A stretch of DNA of 52,568 nt from Trinickia dabaoshanensis (GCF_002879885.1 NZ_PNYA01000043.1:1-52568), one strand, 5' to 3'. Shown: positions 43,164-51,581, numbered from the stretch's first letter. The notes: generated by a model not told the origin, from the letters alone. Numbers and translations are program-made.

Positions 43164-43742
43164 ATGAAACGGCCCACGCTGACCCAGTCCGCTTTGCTCG
43201 TAACGCTCTTGGCGACCTCCGCACTCTCGCTCACGGGATGCGTGGCGCCGGGACCCTACGGAATGTACGGCTCGCAGCCGCAATTCGGACAGCCGCAGTA
43301 CGCACAGCCCGCCTACGCCCAACCGAGCTACGCCGAACCCAGCTATGCGCAGCCCGCCTATACGCCGCCGCCTCAGCCCGCGTACGTGCAGCCAGGCAAT
43401 TACGGTACGCAGTACGGCACCGTGGCTGCGATTCGTCCGATCGGCGGCGCAACGAGTCCTTCCGGCGTGGCCGGTTCGCTCGTCGGCGCATTGGTGGGTG
43501 GTGTGCTGGGCAACCAGATCGGCCGCGGACACGGGCGCGATGCCGCCACCGTCATCGGCGCCCTCGGCGGTGCGGTGGCCGGCAATCAGATCGGCCAAAA
43601 CATGGGGCAACCTTCGGGCTACCGTGTCGACATCCAGTTGAACGACGGCACGATGCGCTCGTTCGATATGCAAACGCCGGGCGATCTGCGTCCGGGACAA
43701 CGTGTGCGCATCGACGGCAATCAAATCTCCGGCGACCGGTGA
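43164..43742 (+). CDS. Glycine-zipper 2TM outer-membrane lipoprotein
   Basis: 192 residues from the ATG at 43164. A signal peptide with lipobox LTGC gives lipidation at C26. Residues about 35-85 are a low-complexity region of repeated QPxYA units (QPQYAQPAYAQPSYAEPSYAQPAY), likely disordered. Then comes a glycine-zipper pair, VAGSLVGALVGGVLGNQIG and AATVIGALGGAVAGNQIG (about 118-155), the signature of the 17-kDa surface antigen / SlyB-type family, and a small C-terminal beta domain (YRVDIQLNDGTMRSFDMQ). The family supports envelope integrity. A hairpin follows at 43755. Confidence 0.88.
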   Translation: MKRPTLTQSALLVTLLATSALSLTGCVAPGPYGMYGSQPQFGQPQYAQPAYAQPSYAEPSYAQPAYTPPPQPAYVQPGNYGTQYGTVAAIRPIGGATSPSGVAGSLVGALVGGVLGNQIGRGHGRDAATVIGALGGAVAGNQIGQNMGQPSGYRVDIQLNDGTMRSFDMQTPGDLRPGQRVRIDGNQISGDR

Positions 43743-43754
43743 AATAGCTCTGTG

Positions 43755-43785
43755 TTCGCGCGACGCGCATGACGCGGCGCGCGAA
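43755..43785. terminator. Hairpin between lipoprotein and porin genes
   Basis: Arms TTCGCGCG / CGCGCGAA plus, after one mismatch, CGCG / CGCG around a 5-nt loop. It sits between the convergent stops at 43742 and 43804. Confidence 0.5.
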
Positions 43786-43803
43786 ACATTCAACCGAACG
43801 AAA

Positions 43804-45003
43804 TCAGAAGCGATGGACCAACCCGACGCCGACGCCGATCTGACTACGCGTGGAAGACGGGTTGCCGCTGAAGCCGTCGCCGATCGAGGCCGTGGCATCG
43901 ACGATCGCCCCGTTGTTCATCGTCTGTCCGCTCGCATGCTGATAAGCCTGCGCCGCATATAAGCCGGTGCGCTTGGACAGCGCGTAATACTGCGTCAACG
44001 TGAACTGCTGGTACTGGGCGCCCTTCGCCACGCCGTTGGACTTTGTCGCGCGCGTATAGGCGTAGCCCGCACCGAAGTCCCAGGCCGCTGCCGGCTTGAA
44101 GTGAAGGGCCGCGCCCACCGTATTGAAGATCGCCGTATTACGGAACGTGGAGTTCACGCCCGGAACGTATTGGACGTTCGAATACGATGCGCTTACATCC
44201 CAAGCCGCCGAGAATTTATAACCTGCCGTAACAGCCACACGCTGCTGGGCTTGTGCCGTGACATACCCGTTGTTGATGGCCGACACCGCCGTTTGCGCGC
44301 CACCGTTCGACGTCGTCGAGTTCGCCCCCCAAGCGCCGCCGCCGGACGTGGAGTTGTTGATGCGCTGGAACGCCGCCGCGATCCCGAACGGCCCTTGCAT
44401 GAACTGCACGCCCGCGCTCCACGTCGAGCCCGCATTGACGCTGCCGGGTTCGCCGCCGAACGAGTAGGAGCCGCCGAACGTGAGCCCGTGCAGCGACGGC
44501 GACATATAGACGAGGGAATTGTTCGCGCGGTACAGCGTATCGAGCGAATCGAGATCGCCCGGATGCGCGCCGAAGTACCCCGTCAGCCAGTTCGTGGGGC
44601 TATACGGTGCGAGCAGCGTGTAGTACGCCGTGTACTGCCGCCCTGCGGTCAGCGTGCCGTACGCCGGATTCGTCATCCCCACCCAGGCTTGGCGTGTGAA
44701 CAGGCCGTTCGTGTATTGCGACGCGCCGTTCGCCGCCGAGAAGCCCGATTCGAGCGTAAAGATCGCCTTCGAGCCGCCGCCGATATCCTCCGAACCCTTG
44801 AGCCCGAAGCGGTCGCCCAACCAAACACCGGTAGACATCTTGACGAGCGAGTGGCCGGCGGCCGACGAGCCAAGCGTCGTGCCGTTGTTCTGATAAGCGA
44901 TCCCGTTATCGACCACTCCGTAGAGGGTTACGCTCCCCTGCGCGCAGGCCAATTGCGACATCAATCCGGCGCAGGCCGCAACGGCCATCGTTGTCTTTTT
45001 CAT
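43804..45003 (-). CDS. Gram-negative trimeric porin (OmpC-like, Burkholderia type)
   Basis: 399 residues. GGAGA lies five bases upstream of the ATG. Signal peptide MKKTTMAVAACAGLMSQLACA, then the classic start QGSVTLYGVVDNGIAYQNN of beta-proteobacterial porins. Further landmarks: SRFGLKG-like DRFGLKGSEDIGGGSKAIFTLESGF, RQAWVGMTNPAYGTLTAGRQYT, and a terminal phenylalanine (VGLVHRF) for BAM recognition. It forms an outer-membrane diffusion channel. It is 132 bp downstream of and co-directional with the sugar-acid transporter, so it may supply the gluconate-type substrate to that system. Confidence 0.93.
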   Translation of the reverse strand: MKKTTMAVAACAGLMSQLACAQGSVTLYGVVDNGIAYQNNGTTLGSSAAGHSLVKMSTGVWLGDRFGLKGSEDIGGGSKAIFTLESGFSAANGASQYTNGLFTRQAWVGMTNPAYGTLTAGRQYTAYYTLLAPYSPTNWLTGYFGAHPGDLDSLDTLYRANNSLVYMSPSLHGLTFGGSYSFGGEPGSVNAGSTWSAGVQFMQGPFGIAAAFQRINNSTSGGGAWGANSTTSNGGAQTAVSAINNGYVTAQAQQRVAVTAGYKFSAAWDVSASYSNVQYVPGVNSTFRNTAIFNTVGAALHFKPAAAWDFGAGYAYTRATKSNGVAKGAQYQQFTLTQYYALSKRTGLYAAQAYQHASGQTMNNGAIVDATASIGDGFSGNPSSTRSQIGVGVGLVHRF

Positions 45004-45135
45004 CGTTTCTCCGTCTCTTATTAGGACTACTAATTAATTCGTTGCCGTCGTCGACGTGATGTTCGTTTCGTCGAAGGACGCGCGGTAAGGAGGAAGGCAG
45101 AGCCGGGCGGGTACGAGACTCGCCCGGCGAGAGGA

Positions 45136-46461
45136 TTAGGCCAAGGAGGCGCTGCGACGGCTCGTCGCTTCGCCGGGTTCGGCGATCGGTTCGATTCGCC
45201 CCATGACGAACACGAACGAGACGATACCGACCAACAGGATCACGCCTGCGATGAGGAACGCGTTGGTGAACGAGTTCGTGGCGCCGACGATGAAGCCCGT
45301 CACGACCGGCGCCGCGACGCCCATCAGGTTGTTCGCGAAGTTCATGATGCCGCCGATGGTCCCCACTCCGCCTTTCGGCGCGATCAGCGAGGGCAGCGAC
45401 CAGCCCACGGGTGCCGCCGAGGCAAGCCCGCCGAGCGCAATCGAAATCCAGACGATCGCCCACATCGGATTGGTCGTCAGCGTTGCGCCGAACACCGCTA
45501 GACCCAGCACCATCCCGCAGACGAGGACAGCCTTGCGCACACGCGTCTCGTCGCGGCCGCGTGCGATCAGATGATCGATGAGCCAACCGCCCACGATCAA
45601 ATCGGCGAGCGTCGCTACCGCCCAAGGAATCGCGGCGAAACCCGCGGACTTGAGGATGCTCATATGCATCGTCTGCACGAGGTAGCCCGGCAGCCACGTG
45701 AGGAACAAATAGAACGAGTAGCCGTACGCAGCGAAGCCGATCGTGAGCCCCCAGACCTTCGACTTCTTCAGCAGGTAGCCGAGCATCGACACCGCGCTTC
45801 CCGTCGGCGCACCCTCGGGCGTCGCGCCGCCTTCCACGATATAGCGGCGTTCGGCTGCGGAGAGTTTCGGATCCCGGCTCGGATCGCGGTAGATCACGAG
45901 GAACGCGACGAAGTACGCGAAGCTGAGCAAAGCGGTCACGCCGAAGCCCCAGCGCCAGCCCAAGCCGACCACCACCACCGCCACGAGCGGCACGCCGATC
46001 ACGTTGGAGAACTTCGCCGCCGCGTCGAAAATCGCGGTGGCCATCGCGCGTTCATTGCGCGGGAACCAGTAGCCCGTTGCCTTCGCGCTCACCGGAAAGC
46101 CCGGCGCTTCGGCGATGCCGAGCATCGCACGCGCGGCGAAGATGCCGCCGAAGCCGCTGGCAAAGGCCGTCACCGCCGATGCGGCCGCCCAAAGAAATGC
46201 CCCCCATCGCCCGAGGCGCGTCACGCCGAAGCGGTCGAGAACGATGCCCGCCGGGACCTGCAATAGCGCATATGGCCAAAAGAACGCGCTGAAGAGCAGG
46301 CCCATTTCGGCCGGAGAAAGATTGAACGCCGCCTTCAATTGCGGTGCCGCCACGGACAAGTTGATGCGGTCGAAATAATTGATGAGCACGCCCACGCCCA
46401 ACAACACCCCCATCACCCACCGCCGTTTCGCGACTTTTTGCGTTGCCGTCGATGCCATCAT
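45136..46461 (-). CDS. ACS-family MFS transporter for hexuronate/gluconate-type sugar acids
   Basis: 441 residues, about 12 helices. The anion:cation symporter subfamily start is clear: RRWVMGVLLGVGVLINYFDRINLSVAAPQLKAAFNLSPAEMGLLFSAFFWPYALLQVPAG. Other landmarks are GIAEAPGFPVSAKATGYWFPRNERAMATAIFDAAAKFSNVIG and a middle loop. Members import glucarate, galactonate, gluconate or similar acids. It lies 82 bp downstream of gluconokinase on the same strand. An operator-like sequence lies within the 3' end of the kinase gene, about 150 bp upstream. Confidence 0.9.
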   Translation of the reverse strand: MMASTATQKVAKRRWVMGVLLGVGVLINYFDRINLSVAAPQLKAAFNLSPAEMGLLFSAFFWPYALLQVPAGIVLDRFGVTRLGRWGAFLWAAASAVTAFASGFGGIFAARAMLGIAEAPGFPVSAKATGYWFPRNERAMATAIFDAAAKFSNVIGVPLVAVVVVGLGWRWGFGVTALLSFAYFVAFLVIYRDPSRDPKLSAAERRYIVEGGATPEGAPTGSAVSMLGYLLKKSKVWGLTIGFAAYGYSFYLFLTWLPGYLVQTMHMSILKSAGFAAIPWAVATLADLIVGGWLIDHLIARGRDETRVRKAVLVCGMVLGLAVFGATLTTNPMWAIVWISIALGGLASAAPVGWSLPSLIAPKGGVGTIGGIMNFANNLMGVAAPVVTGFIVGATNSFTNAFLIAGVILLVGIVSFVFVMGRIEPIAEPGEATSRRSASLA

Positions 46462-46542
46462 CGTCTCCTCGAATATTGTCGGATTGGCTTCATGAATCTT
46501 TGAAGGTCGGGCGAACGCCCCTTTGGCGTGCCCGCGTTTGAT

Positions 46543-47169
46543 CTATCGCCGGACCGGCGGCGCAGCGGCTACGGCCAACCGATTGCCCGTGTTCGACCGC
46601 CCCGAACCGATGCAGACAGCGCTATCTTTCGAAATCGAACCGTATCCTTGCGCCAATGCGGCATGCCGGTGCCAGTCGAGCGCCTCATCGACGATCGCAT
46701 CGAGCGGACGCGTCGCATCGACGGTCAGCGTCAGGCTTTCATTTACGGGCGCTTCCAAATCGGCGAACTGGCTGGCAACCAGCGAATCCGGCATGAAATG
46801 GCCAGTGCGCGTCCCTACCCGTTTCGCCGCTTCTTCCGGCGGCAGATCGAGAAAGACGAAACCGGCAGCCGGGCTGCCGAGCCGCAACCGTTCGCGATAG
46901 CGGCGCTTGAGCGCGGAGCACGCGAGCACCACGCGCTCGCCGCGTTCGCACGCCTGCTTCAGCTCGGCCGCGAGGCGGTCGAGCCAACCCCAGCGGTCGG
47001 CGTCCGCGAGCCCTATGCCGCGTCGCATCTTTTCGACGTTGGCGGCCGGATGAAACGCGTCGCCTTCGATGAAGCGCCCGCCGAGACGAGTCGCCACGGC
47101 ATGCGCGACGCTAGATTTGCCGCAGCCCGCGACGCCCATGACGACGATAGCCGATACAGTCTGGTCCAT
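46543..47169 (-). CDS. gntK: Gluconokinase with C-terminal extension
   Basis: 208 residues. The N-terminal P-loop is GVAGCGKSS (12-20), followed by FIEGDAFHPAANVEKMRRGIGLADADRWGWLDRLA, the gluconate-binding segment, and VLACSALKRRYRERLR plus RTGHFMPDSLVASQFADLE, all standard for GntK. It phosphorylates gluconate to 6-phosphogluconate. Usual length is about 165-180 residues; the last 35 residues here (after WHRHAALAQG) are unrelated to the family and look like read-through of former intergenic DNA. That tail contains an operator-like sequence at 46613-46628. It is divergent from the LacI/GntR regulator. Confidence 0.93.
   Translation of the reverse strand: MDQTVSAIVVMGVAGCGKSSVAHAVATRLGGRFIEGDAFHPAANVEKMRRGIGLADADRWGWLDRLAAELKQACERGERVVLACSALKRRYRERLRLGSPAAGFVFLDLPPEEAAKRVGTRTGHFMPDSLVASQFADLEAPVNESLTLTVDATRPLDAIVDEALDWHRHAALAQGYGSISKDSAVCIGSGRSNTGNRLAVAAAPPVRR
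46613..46628. promoter_or_regulatory. Operator-like sequence inside the 3' end of gntK
   Basis: The core GACAGCGCTATCTT shares 12 of 16 positions with the palindrome at 47190-47205. It lies about 150 bp upstream of the MFS start. It could be an auxiliary operator or a promoter-proximal site for the transporter. Confidence 0.4.
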
Positions 47170-47189
47170 CGATTCGAGTTCCTTGCATT

Positions 47190-47205
47190 GAGATAGCGCT
47201 ATCTC
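47190..47205. promoter_or_regulatory. LacI/GntR operator, perfect 16-bp palindrome
   Basis: GAGATAGCGCTATCTC, a perfect dyad with the central CG typical of LacI-family operators. It lies about 20 bp upstream of gntK and in the divergent gap with the regulator gene. Confidence 0.75.
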
Positions 47206-47293
47206 TTCCTATCGAAAGAAAGGCGGTATCGAACCGCCTCTCGCTCTGATCCGTCCCCGTTCGCATACAATATCGAACGTTTGTACGACGGTT

Positions 47294-47309
47294 GAGACAG
47301 CGCTATCCT
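47294..47309. promoter_or_regulatory. Second LacI/GntR operator, degenerate
   Basis: GAGACAGCGCTATCCT, same pattern as the 47190 site with three differences, ending 9 bp before the regulator ATG at 47319. The two centres are 104 bp apart, close to ten helical turns, which suits looping by a tetramer. Confidence 0.65.
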
Positions 47310-47318
47310 AGTTGAATC

Positions 47319-48347
47319 ATGACGCCCCCGACACCCAGGAAAACCCGCGGCACCGGCCGCCCGACTCTCGAGGAAGTGGCTCGCCGCGCCGGCGTGAGCA
47401 CGATTACCGCCTCGCGTGCCCTGCGCGGCCTGAGCTCGGTCGGCGCGGAGTACGTCGACCGGGTGCAAGAGGCCGCGCGGGAACTGAACTATGTCGCCAA
47501 TGCGGCCGCCCGCGCGCTTGCGCGCGCGCAGAGCGATACCGTGGCCGTACTCGTCCCGTCGCTAACGAACAACGTGTTTACGGATGTCGTCGAGGCGATT
47601 CATACCGTGCTGCGGCCGCATGGAATCGAAATCCTGATCGGCAACTCGCACTACTTGCGCGACGAGGAAGAGGCCCTCGTGCGTCATTACCTCGCTTCGC
47701 CTCCGATGGGGATGATCGTGACGGGCTTCGACCGCAGCGAAGCCGCGCGCCGTCTTATCGACGCGAGCGGCGTGCCGTGCGTCTATATGATGGAGCTGAC
47801 CCGCGCGGAAAACGTCTATTGCGTCGGGTTTTCTCAGCAGGACGCGGGCGAAGCGGTCGCGCGGCATCTGCTCGCGCGCGGTTGCCGCCGCAACGCATTC
47901 ATCGCCGCGCAGTTGGACCCGCGGATGCTGCAACGAGGCGAAGGTTTTCGCCGCGCGTTGCAACGTGCGGGCATGCATGAACCCGAACTAGAAATTCTGA
48001 CGCCCGCGCCATCGTCGATCGGACTCGGTTGCGAACTCTTTCGCCAACTCCTGACGCGCCGGCCCGAGGTGGACGGCATCTTTCTCGGCAACGACGACCT
48101 TGCGCAAGGCGCGCTGTTCGAAGCGCGCCGAATGAATATCCGCGTGCCGGAAGACGTGGCGATCGTCGGCTTCAACGATTTGGCTGGCTCCGCGGATTGC
48201 GTGCCGAGGCTCACGACGGTACGCACGCCGCGGGCGGAAATGGGCCGCACGGCCGCCGAACTCTTGCTGTCGATCATGCGGGGAGAGGCCGTCGGCGCCC
48301 CGATGATCGACCTCGGGTTTGAACTCGTGGTGCGGGAGAGCGCGTGA
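47319..48347 (+). CDS. gntR: LacI-family regulator of gluconate genes (GntR type)
   Basis: 342 residues. The N-terminal LacI helix-turn-helix (about 16-45) reads PTLEEVARRAGVSTITASRALRG, with the hinge helix VAN-AAARALA. The periplasmic-binding-like effector domain has AVLVPSLTNNVFTDVVEAI, GIEILIGNSHY, FLGNDDLAQGALFEARRMNIRVPEDVAIVGFNDL and a closing RTPRAEMGRTAA. It is closest in style to gluconate-utilisation repressors. Divergent from gntK, with two palindromic operators in the gap. Part of its C-terminal half recurs as a decayed fragment at 51369-51566. Confidence 0.9.
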   Translation: MTPPTPRKTRGTGRPTLEEVARRAGVSTITASRALRGLSSVGAEYVDRVQEAARELNYVANAAARALARAQSDTVAVLVPSLTNNVFTDVVEAIHTVLRPHGIEILIGNSHYLRDEEEALVRHYLASPPMGMIVTGFDRSEAARRLIDASGVPCVYMMELTRAENVYCVGFSQQDAGEAVARHLLARGCRRNAFIAAQLDPRMLQRGEGFRRALQRAGMHEPELEILTPAPSSIGLGCELFRQLLTRRPEVDGIFLGNDDLAQGALFEARRMNIRVPEDVAIVGFNDLAGSADCVPRLTTVRTPRAEMGRTAAELLLSIMRGEAVGAPMIDLGFELVVRESA

Positions 48348-48437
48348 AGGCTGCCGGGTTGCGTGCCGCTTAGGATTTATGATTCGCAGAAGCGCCCGAG
48401 CGCGAGCATGTCGGAGCGAGCAGAGCAAGCACGCCGG

Positions 48438-48860
48438 TCAATTGGCCAACGACACGTGCAACTCCATATCGCGAGCCTGCTCGCCTCCCCCGCTCGGCAG
48501 CATCGGATAGATTTCGAACGCGCCCGCCGTCCCGAACGCTTCCTTGGATTGCTGGAACCACGAAAGCACACGCGGGCGCAAGCGAGCGTGCCCCTCCATG
48601 TACGCGCACCGCAACGAGAACACGACGAAACGCGAAGGCTGCGCCGCCAACTCTATCCATCCCTCGGGTAACGCATCCGAAGGCAGCGGCGCCTCTATCG
48701 CGCAAACGCATCGGATCTGATGGGCAGGCGTGTTGTCCGGGTCGTCGAAGATCACGCCGTAGAACGGTCCTTCGGATCGAATAGCCAACGAATCGAGCCG
48801 CGTGGAAAAATCGGCCCAATGCGCGAGCACTTGGCTGTAGGAGCCGACATAACGCCACAT
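48438..48860 (-). CDS. GyrI-like small-molecule-binding domain protein
   Basis: 140 residues, matching the effector-binding (GyrI/Rob C-terminal) fold: MWRYVGSYSQVLAHWADF near the start, YGVIFDDPDNTP in the middle, RCVCAIEAPLPSDALPEGWIELAAQPSRFVVFSLRCAYMEGH, and AFEIYPMLPSGG with the typical late E.YP motif. It has no DNA-binding domain. The frame is open 17 codons further upstream but without a start, so an AraC-type N-terminus has not simply been cut off here. Such proteins bind amphipathic ligands or gyrase inhibitors. A 12-bp inverted repeat lies just upstream. Confidence 0.75.
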   Translation of the reverse strand: MWRYVGSYSQVLAHWADFSTRLDSLAIRSEGPFYGVIFDDPDNTPAHQIRCVCAIEAPLPSDALPEGWIELAAQPSRFVVFSLRCAYMEGHARLRPRVLSWFQQSKEAFGTAGAFEIYPMLPSGGGEQARDMELHVSLAN

Positions 48861-48873
48861 CCATGAGCGCCGG

Positions 48874-48908
48874 GGTTCGACCGCGCCTTCGATGTGCGCG
48901 GTCGAACC
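48874..48908. promoter_or_regulatory. 12-bp perfect inverted repeat upstream of the GyrI-like gene
   Basis: Arms GGTTCGACCGCG and CGCGGTCGAACC with an 11-nt spacer, starting 14 bp before the GyrI-like ATG. It is either an operator or a 5'-leader hairpin of that gene. Confidence 0.55.
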
Positions 48909-48971
48909 AATCTACCACGCCCCATGCTGCGCTCACCATGACGGTTTCATCAGGAAAAGCGGCCGTCGTGT

Positions 48972-48989
48972 CCTTGACCCAGGTCAAGG
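48972..48989. promoter_or_regulatory. FNR-superfamily-type dyad upstream of the globin sensor
   Basis: CCTTGACC-CA-GGTCAAGG, perfect 8-bp arms; the core TTGAC-N4-GTCAA is a variant of the FNR/DNR/NnrR pattern. It lies between the divergent GyrI-like and globin-EAL genes, about 145 bp from the latter's ATG and about 110 bp from the former's. Confidence 0.6.
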
Positions 48990-49133
48990 CCAATCGACAT
49001 GCGCTTCGTCACACTGCCCAACATGCGAGATCCCGCGGACACGCACCGCGATCTTTCGGAACGCCACCGAAGATCCGTCTCTATTCGTTTAAAAACAGAT
49101 GGCCCCGGAAAACAAATCAGCGTTGGAGACGCG

Positions 49134-51284
49134 ATGAACGAAAGGCAAGAGCCCGAAGGCCTTGAATCGCTGGAGCCGCCCGAGCGGCAAGCGCAATCGT
49201 CATCGATCGGACACTCGCACCCCTATGGCCCCGGGGCTCGGACGCTACTGCTTGCCATTGAAGACGTACTACAACGGGCAATCCCGGAGGCGATCGATCT
49301 CTTTTACCTGCGGCTCAATAGTCTTGAAGTACCGAAGCAATTGCTCGGCACGCTATCAGGGGACGAGCATTCGCATTTGCGCATGGCGCAAAGAGACAAC
49401 CTAAAGCTAATCTCGGACCCAGCGCTGACCGAGGAAGCACACCGTGCCTCGGCGCTCAAGATCGGACGCATCCATGCGATCGTCGGCTTGGATAGGCAGC
49501 ATTTGGCGCGAAGCCGCGGCATCTTGCTCGGCGCGCTGTCCGATTGCGTCGACATAGCGGCCTTCGGCGAATCGCTATCGATCCTCTCGCGGCGGCTCAA
49601 CCGTGATTTGGCTTGGCAGTTGGAGGCATACGAAGCGCTGCAAGAGGCTCGACAGCAAGCCGTGCTCGATGTCACCGCGCTCGCATGGTCGGCCAACAGC
49701 TATACGGATCTCATCGCGCAAATCGTTCGCATTCTCGGTTCATTGGACGAAGTCACCGCCTGCGGCATCGGCCGTCCCGATCACCACGGCATCTTGCGCT
49801 TCGAGGCAGTGTCCGACGAGCGCATGCAACGGTATCTGGAGGCAATGGAAGAATCGGACTGCTGCATTTCGATTCACATCGACAAGCGCACGGGCCAAGG
49901 TCCGGCCGGGACCGCATGGCGCAGCGGCAAACCGGAGCGCGTGCTGAACTTCCAAACCGATCCTGCGGTGGCGGCATGGCGCGAGATCGCGCGCACCGCC
50001 GGCTTTCGCTCGAGCGTCGCGATTCCTATTCGCGCCCCCGGCCACTTGCCGCTCGCGATCCTATCGTTGTATAGCGCGCTGCCCGGTGGATTCGGCGGAA
50101 GGAGCCAGCGCATATTCGTGGATCTGCTTCAGACGTTGCTTGGGTTCGCGCTAGCGCGGCTGCAAACGATCGAAGGCGAGGGCCATACCGTTCCGTTCGG
50201 CGTGCGCCAGCGGTGGGTGACGCTGCTACGTTCCGATGCGTTGCAAATGCACTATCAACCCATCGTCGACTTGGCGAGCGGGGAGGTTAAGAAAGTCGAA
50301 GTCTTGGCTCGCCTCTACGATGGCGACCAGATGCTCACACCCGGCGATTTCCTGAGCGTGCTGTCGATCGAAGACTACTTCGCGCTCTATGTGCGTGCGC
50401 TCGTGCGGGCGCTGGAGCAACGCAATGTCTGGCTCGAGGCGGGCTTCGACCTTGGCATCTCCATCAACCTGCCGCCGATGGCGCTCCACGACAATCGCTA
50501 CCTTCAGGCAACCCAAGAAGCGATGAGCACATTTCGCTGCCCCTCGGGCCGGCTCATCCTCGAAGTGCTAGAAACGGAGCGCGTGCCGCAGAGCCTCGAA
50601 AGCCGCGACGAGTTCGGCAAGTTCAAGGCCATCGGCGTTTTGCTGGCGGAAGACGATCTCGGTTCGGGGCATAGCAGTCTAGCTCGTCTTCATCAATTTC
50701 CGTTCGATCTCGTCAAGATCGATCGCTCGATCGTCGGCGAGATCAATCGCGATGCGTCCGATCCGCTGCGCTTCGTCTATCAGTTGACCAGGCTCGGGCA
50801 TTCGCTGGGCATGTCGGTTGTCGCCGAGGGTATCGAAGACCCCGATCTGTTGCCTGCCCTGCGCATTCTCGGCGTGGACGCAGCGCAGGGGTACGCGATT
50901 TCACGTCCGCTGCCGGCAGACGATTTTTTTGCGTGGCTGCGTAGCCGATCGGGTGTTCCCGCGAATGAGCTTCGCACGAACCGGTTCGTTCAGCTTGCTC
51001 AATTTTTGTTGTGGGAGGAAAAGCTGTCGCTCGTGATCAACGATCCGCACGGTAGGGAGCGGCTCATCGATAGCGAATCAGCGGATGTAGAGCGCTGTCC
51101 GCCCGAGGGAGAAAGCGGTGATCGGGCGCTCGTGGATGCCTTACTGGGTATTGAATGTGATGCCAGCGAAAGGTTTTTCGTCACCGCACGGCAACGCAGC
51201 TTGATACACGCTGCCCTCGAACATGGAATGCGAAGCAAGCAATATCGTTCGCTTCGCGAGCGTGCGACATCGGAAATTGGATAG
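49134..51284 (+). CDS. Globin-coupled sensor with GAF and EAL domains (c-di-GMP phosphodiesterase)
   Basis: 716 residues from the ATG at 49134, with GGAG upstream. Residues about 30-170 resemble a sensor globin: IPEAIDLFYLRL, then KIGRIHAIVGLDRQHLARSRGIL with proximal haem ligand H114. A GAF-like domain follows (about 175-345; GQGPAGTAWRSGKPERV and SVAIPIR). The EAL domain (about 362-605) keeps key residues: E389 in EVL (for EAL), N445, E477, D507/D508 in DDLGSGHSSL, K528 in VKIDRS, E565 in EGIE and QGY (585-587), so hydrolysis of c-di-GMP is likely despite EVL. Residues 606-716 are unassigned. It should couple oxygen to c-di-GMP loss. Confidence 0.87.
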   Translation: MNERQEPEGLESLEPPERQAQSSSIGHSHPYGPGARTLLLAIEDVLQRAIPEAIDLFYLRLNSLEVPKQLLGTLSGDEHSHLRMAQRDNLKLISDPALTEEAHRASALKIGRIHAIVGLDRQHLARSRGILLGALSDCVDIAAFGESLSILSRRLNRDLAWQLEAYEALQEARQQAVLDVTALAWSANSYTDLIAQIVRILGSLDEVTACGIGRPDHHGILRFEAVSDERMQRYLEAMEESDCCISIHIDKRTGQGPAGTAWRSGKPERVLNFQTDPAVAAWREIARTAGFRSSVAIPIRAPGHLPLAILSLYSALPGGFGGRSQRIFVDLLQTLLGFALARLQTIEGEGHTVPFGVRQRWVTLLRSDALQMHYQPIVDLASGEVKKVEVLARLYDGDQMLTPGDFLSVLSIEDYFALYVRALVRALEQRNVWLEAGFDLGISINLPPMALHDNRYLQATQEAMSTFRCPSGRLILEVLETERVPQSLESRDEFGKFKAIGVLLAEDDLGSGHSSLARLHQFPFDLVKIDRSIVGEINRDASDPLRFVYQLTRLGHSLGMSVVAEGIEDPDLLPALRILGVDAAQGYAISRPLPADDFFAWLRSRSGVPANELRTNRFVQLAQFLLWEEKLSLVINDPHGRERLIDSESADVERCPPEGESGDRALVDALLGIECDASERFFVTARQRSLIHAALEHGMRSKQYRSLRERATSEIG

Positions 51285-51368
51285 CGCGCAGAGGTTGTAC
51301 ATACGGAATGTCGTGACCGCGCACCCGCTCGAGGCTAGCCATACGATGATGAATATTTGGTTGCGCGC

Positions 51369-51566
51369 GCACGGAAGGGTCTTCGCCACGTTGCGGTGTG
51401 CGGGCGTGGATGACAAACCAGAATTGGGGATTTCAACATGGGCGCCTCCGACGATCGGCTCGGTTCTGAGGTCTTTCGTCGACTGACGATGCGCCGGCCC
51501 GAGGTTGAGAGCATCTTTGTCGGTAATGACGACCTCGAGCAAGGTGCGCTGTTCGAAGCGCCAAAT
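51369..51566 (+). pseudogene. Decayed partial copy of the gntR (LacI-family) gene
   Basis: About 200 bp resembles 47937-48131 of the intact regulator. Translated pieces VFATLRCAGVDDKPELGISTWAPPTIG (one frame) and EVFRRLTMRRPEVESIFVGNDDLEQGALFEA (another) match ALQRAGMHEPELEILTPAPSSIG and ELFRQLLTRRPEVDGIFLGNDDLAQGALFEA. The switch of frame near 51450 and lack of both gene ends show a relic. It marks a duplication or recombination event next to the Rhs fragment. Confidence 0.75.
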
Positions 51567-51581
51567 GATGTTCGGTGACGC

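Noticed and set aside
48370-48993. 207-codon - strand frame overlapping the GyrI-like gene
   Set aside because: Arginine-rich shadow; the alternative frame has a recognisable GyrI-like pattern.
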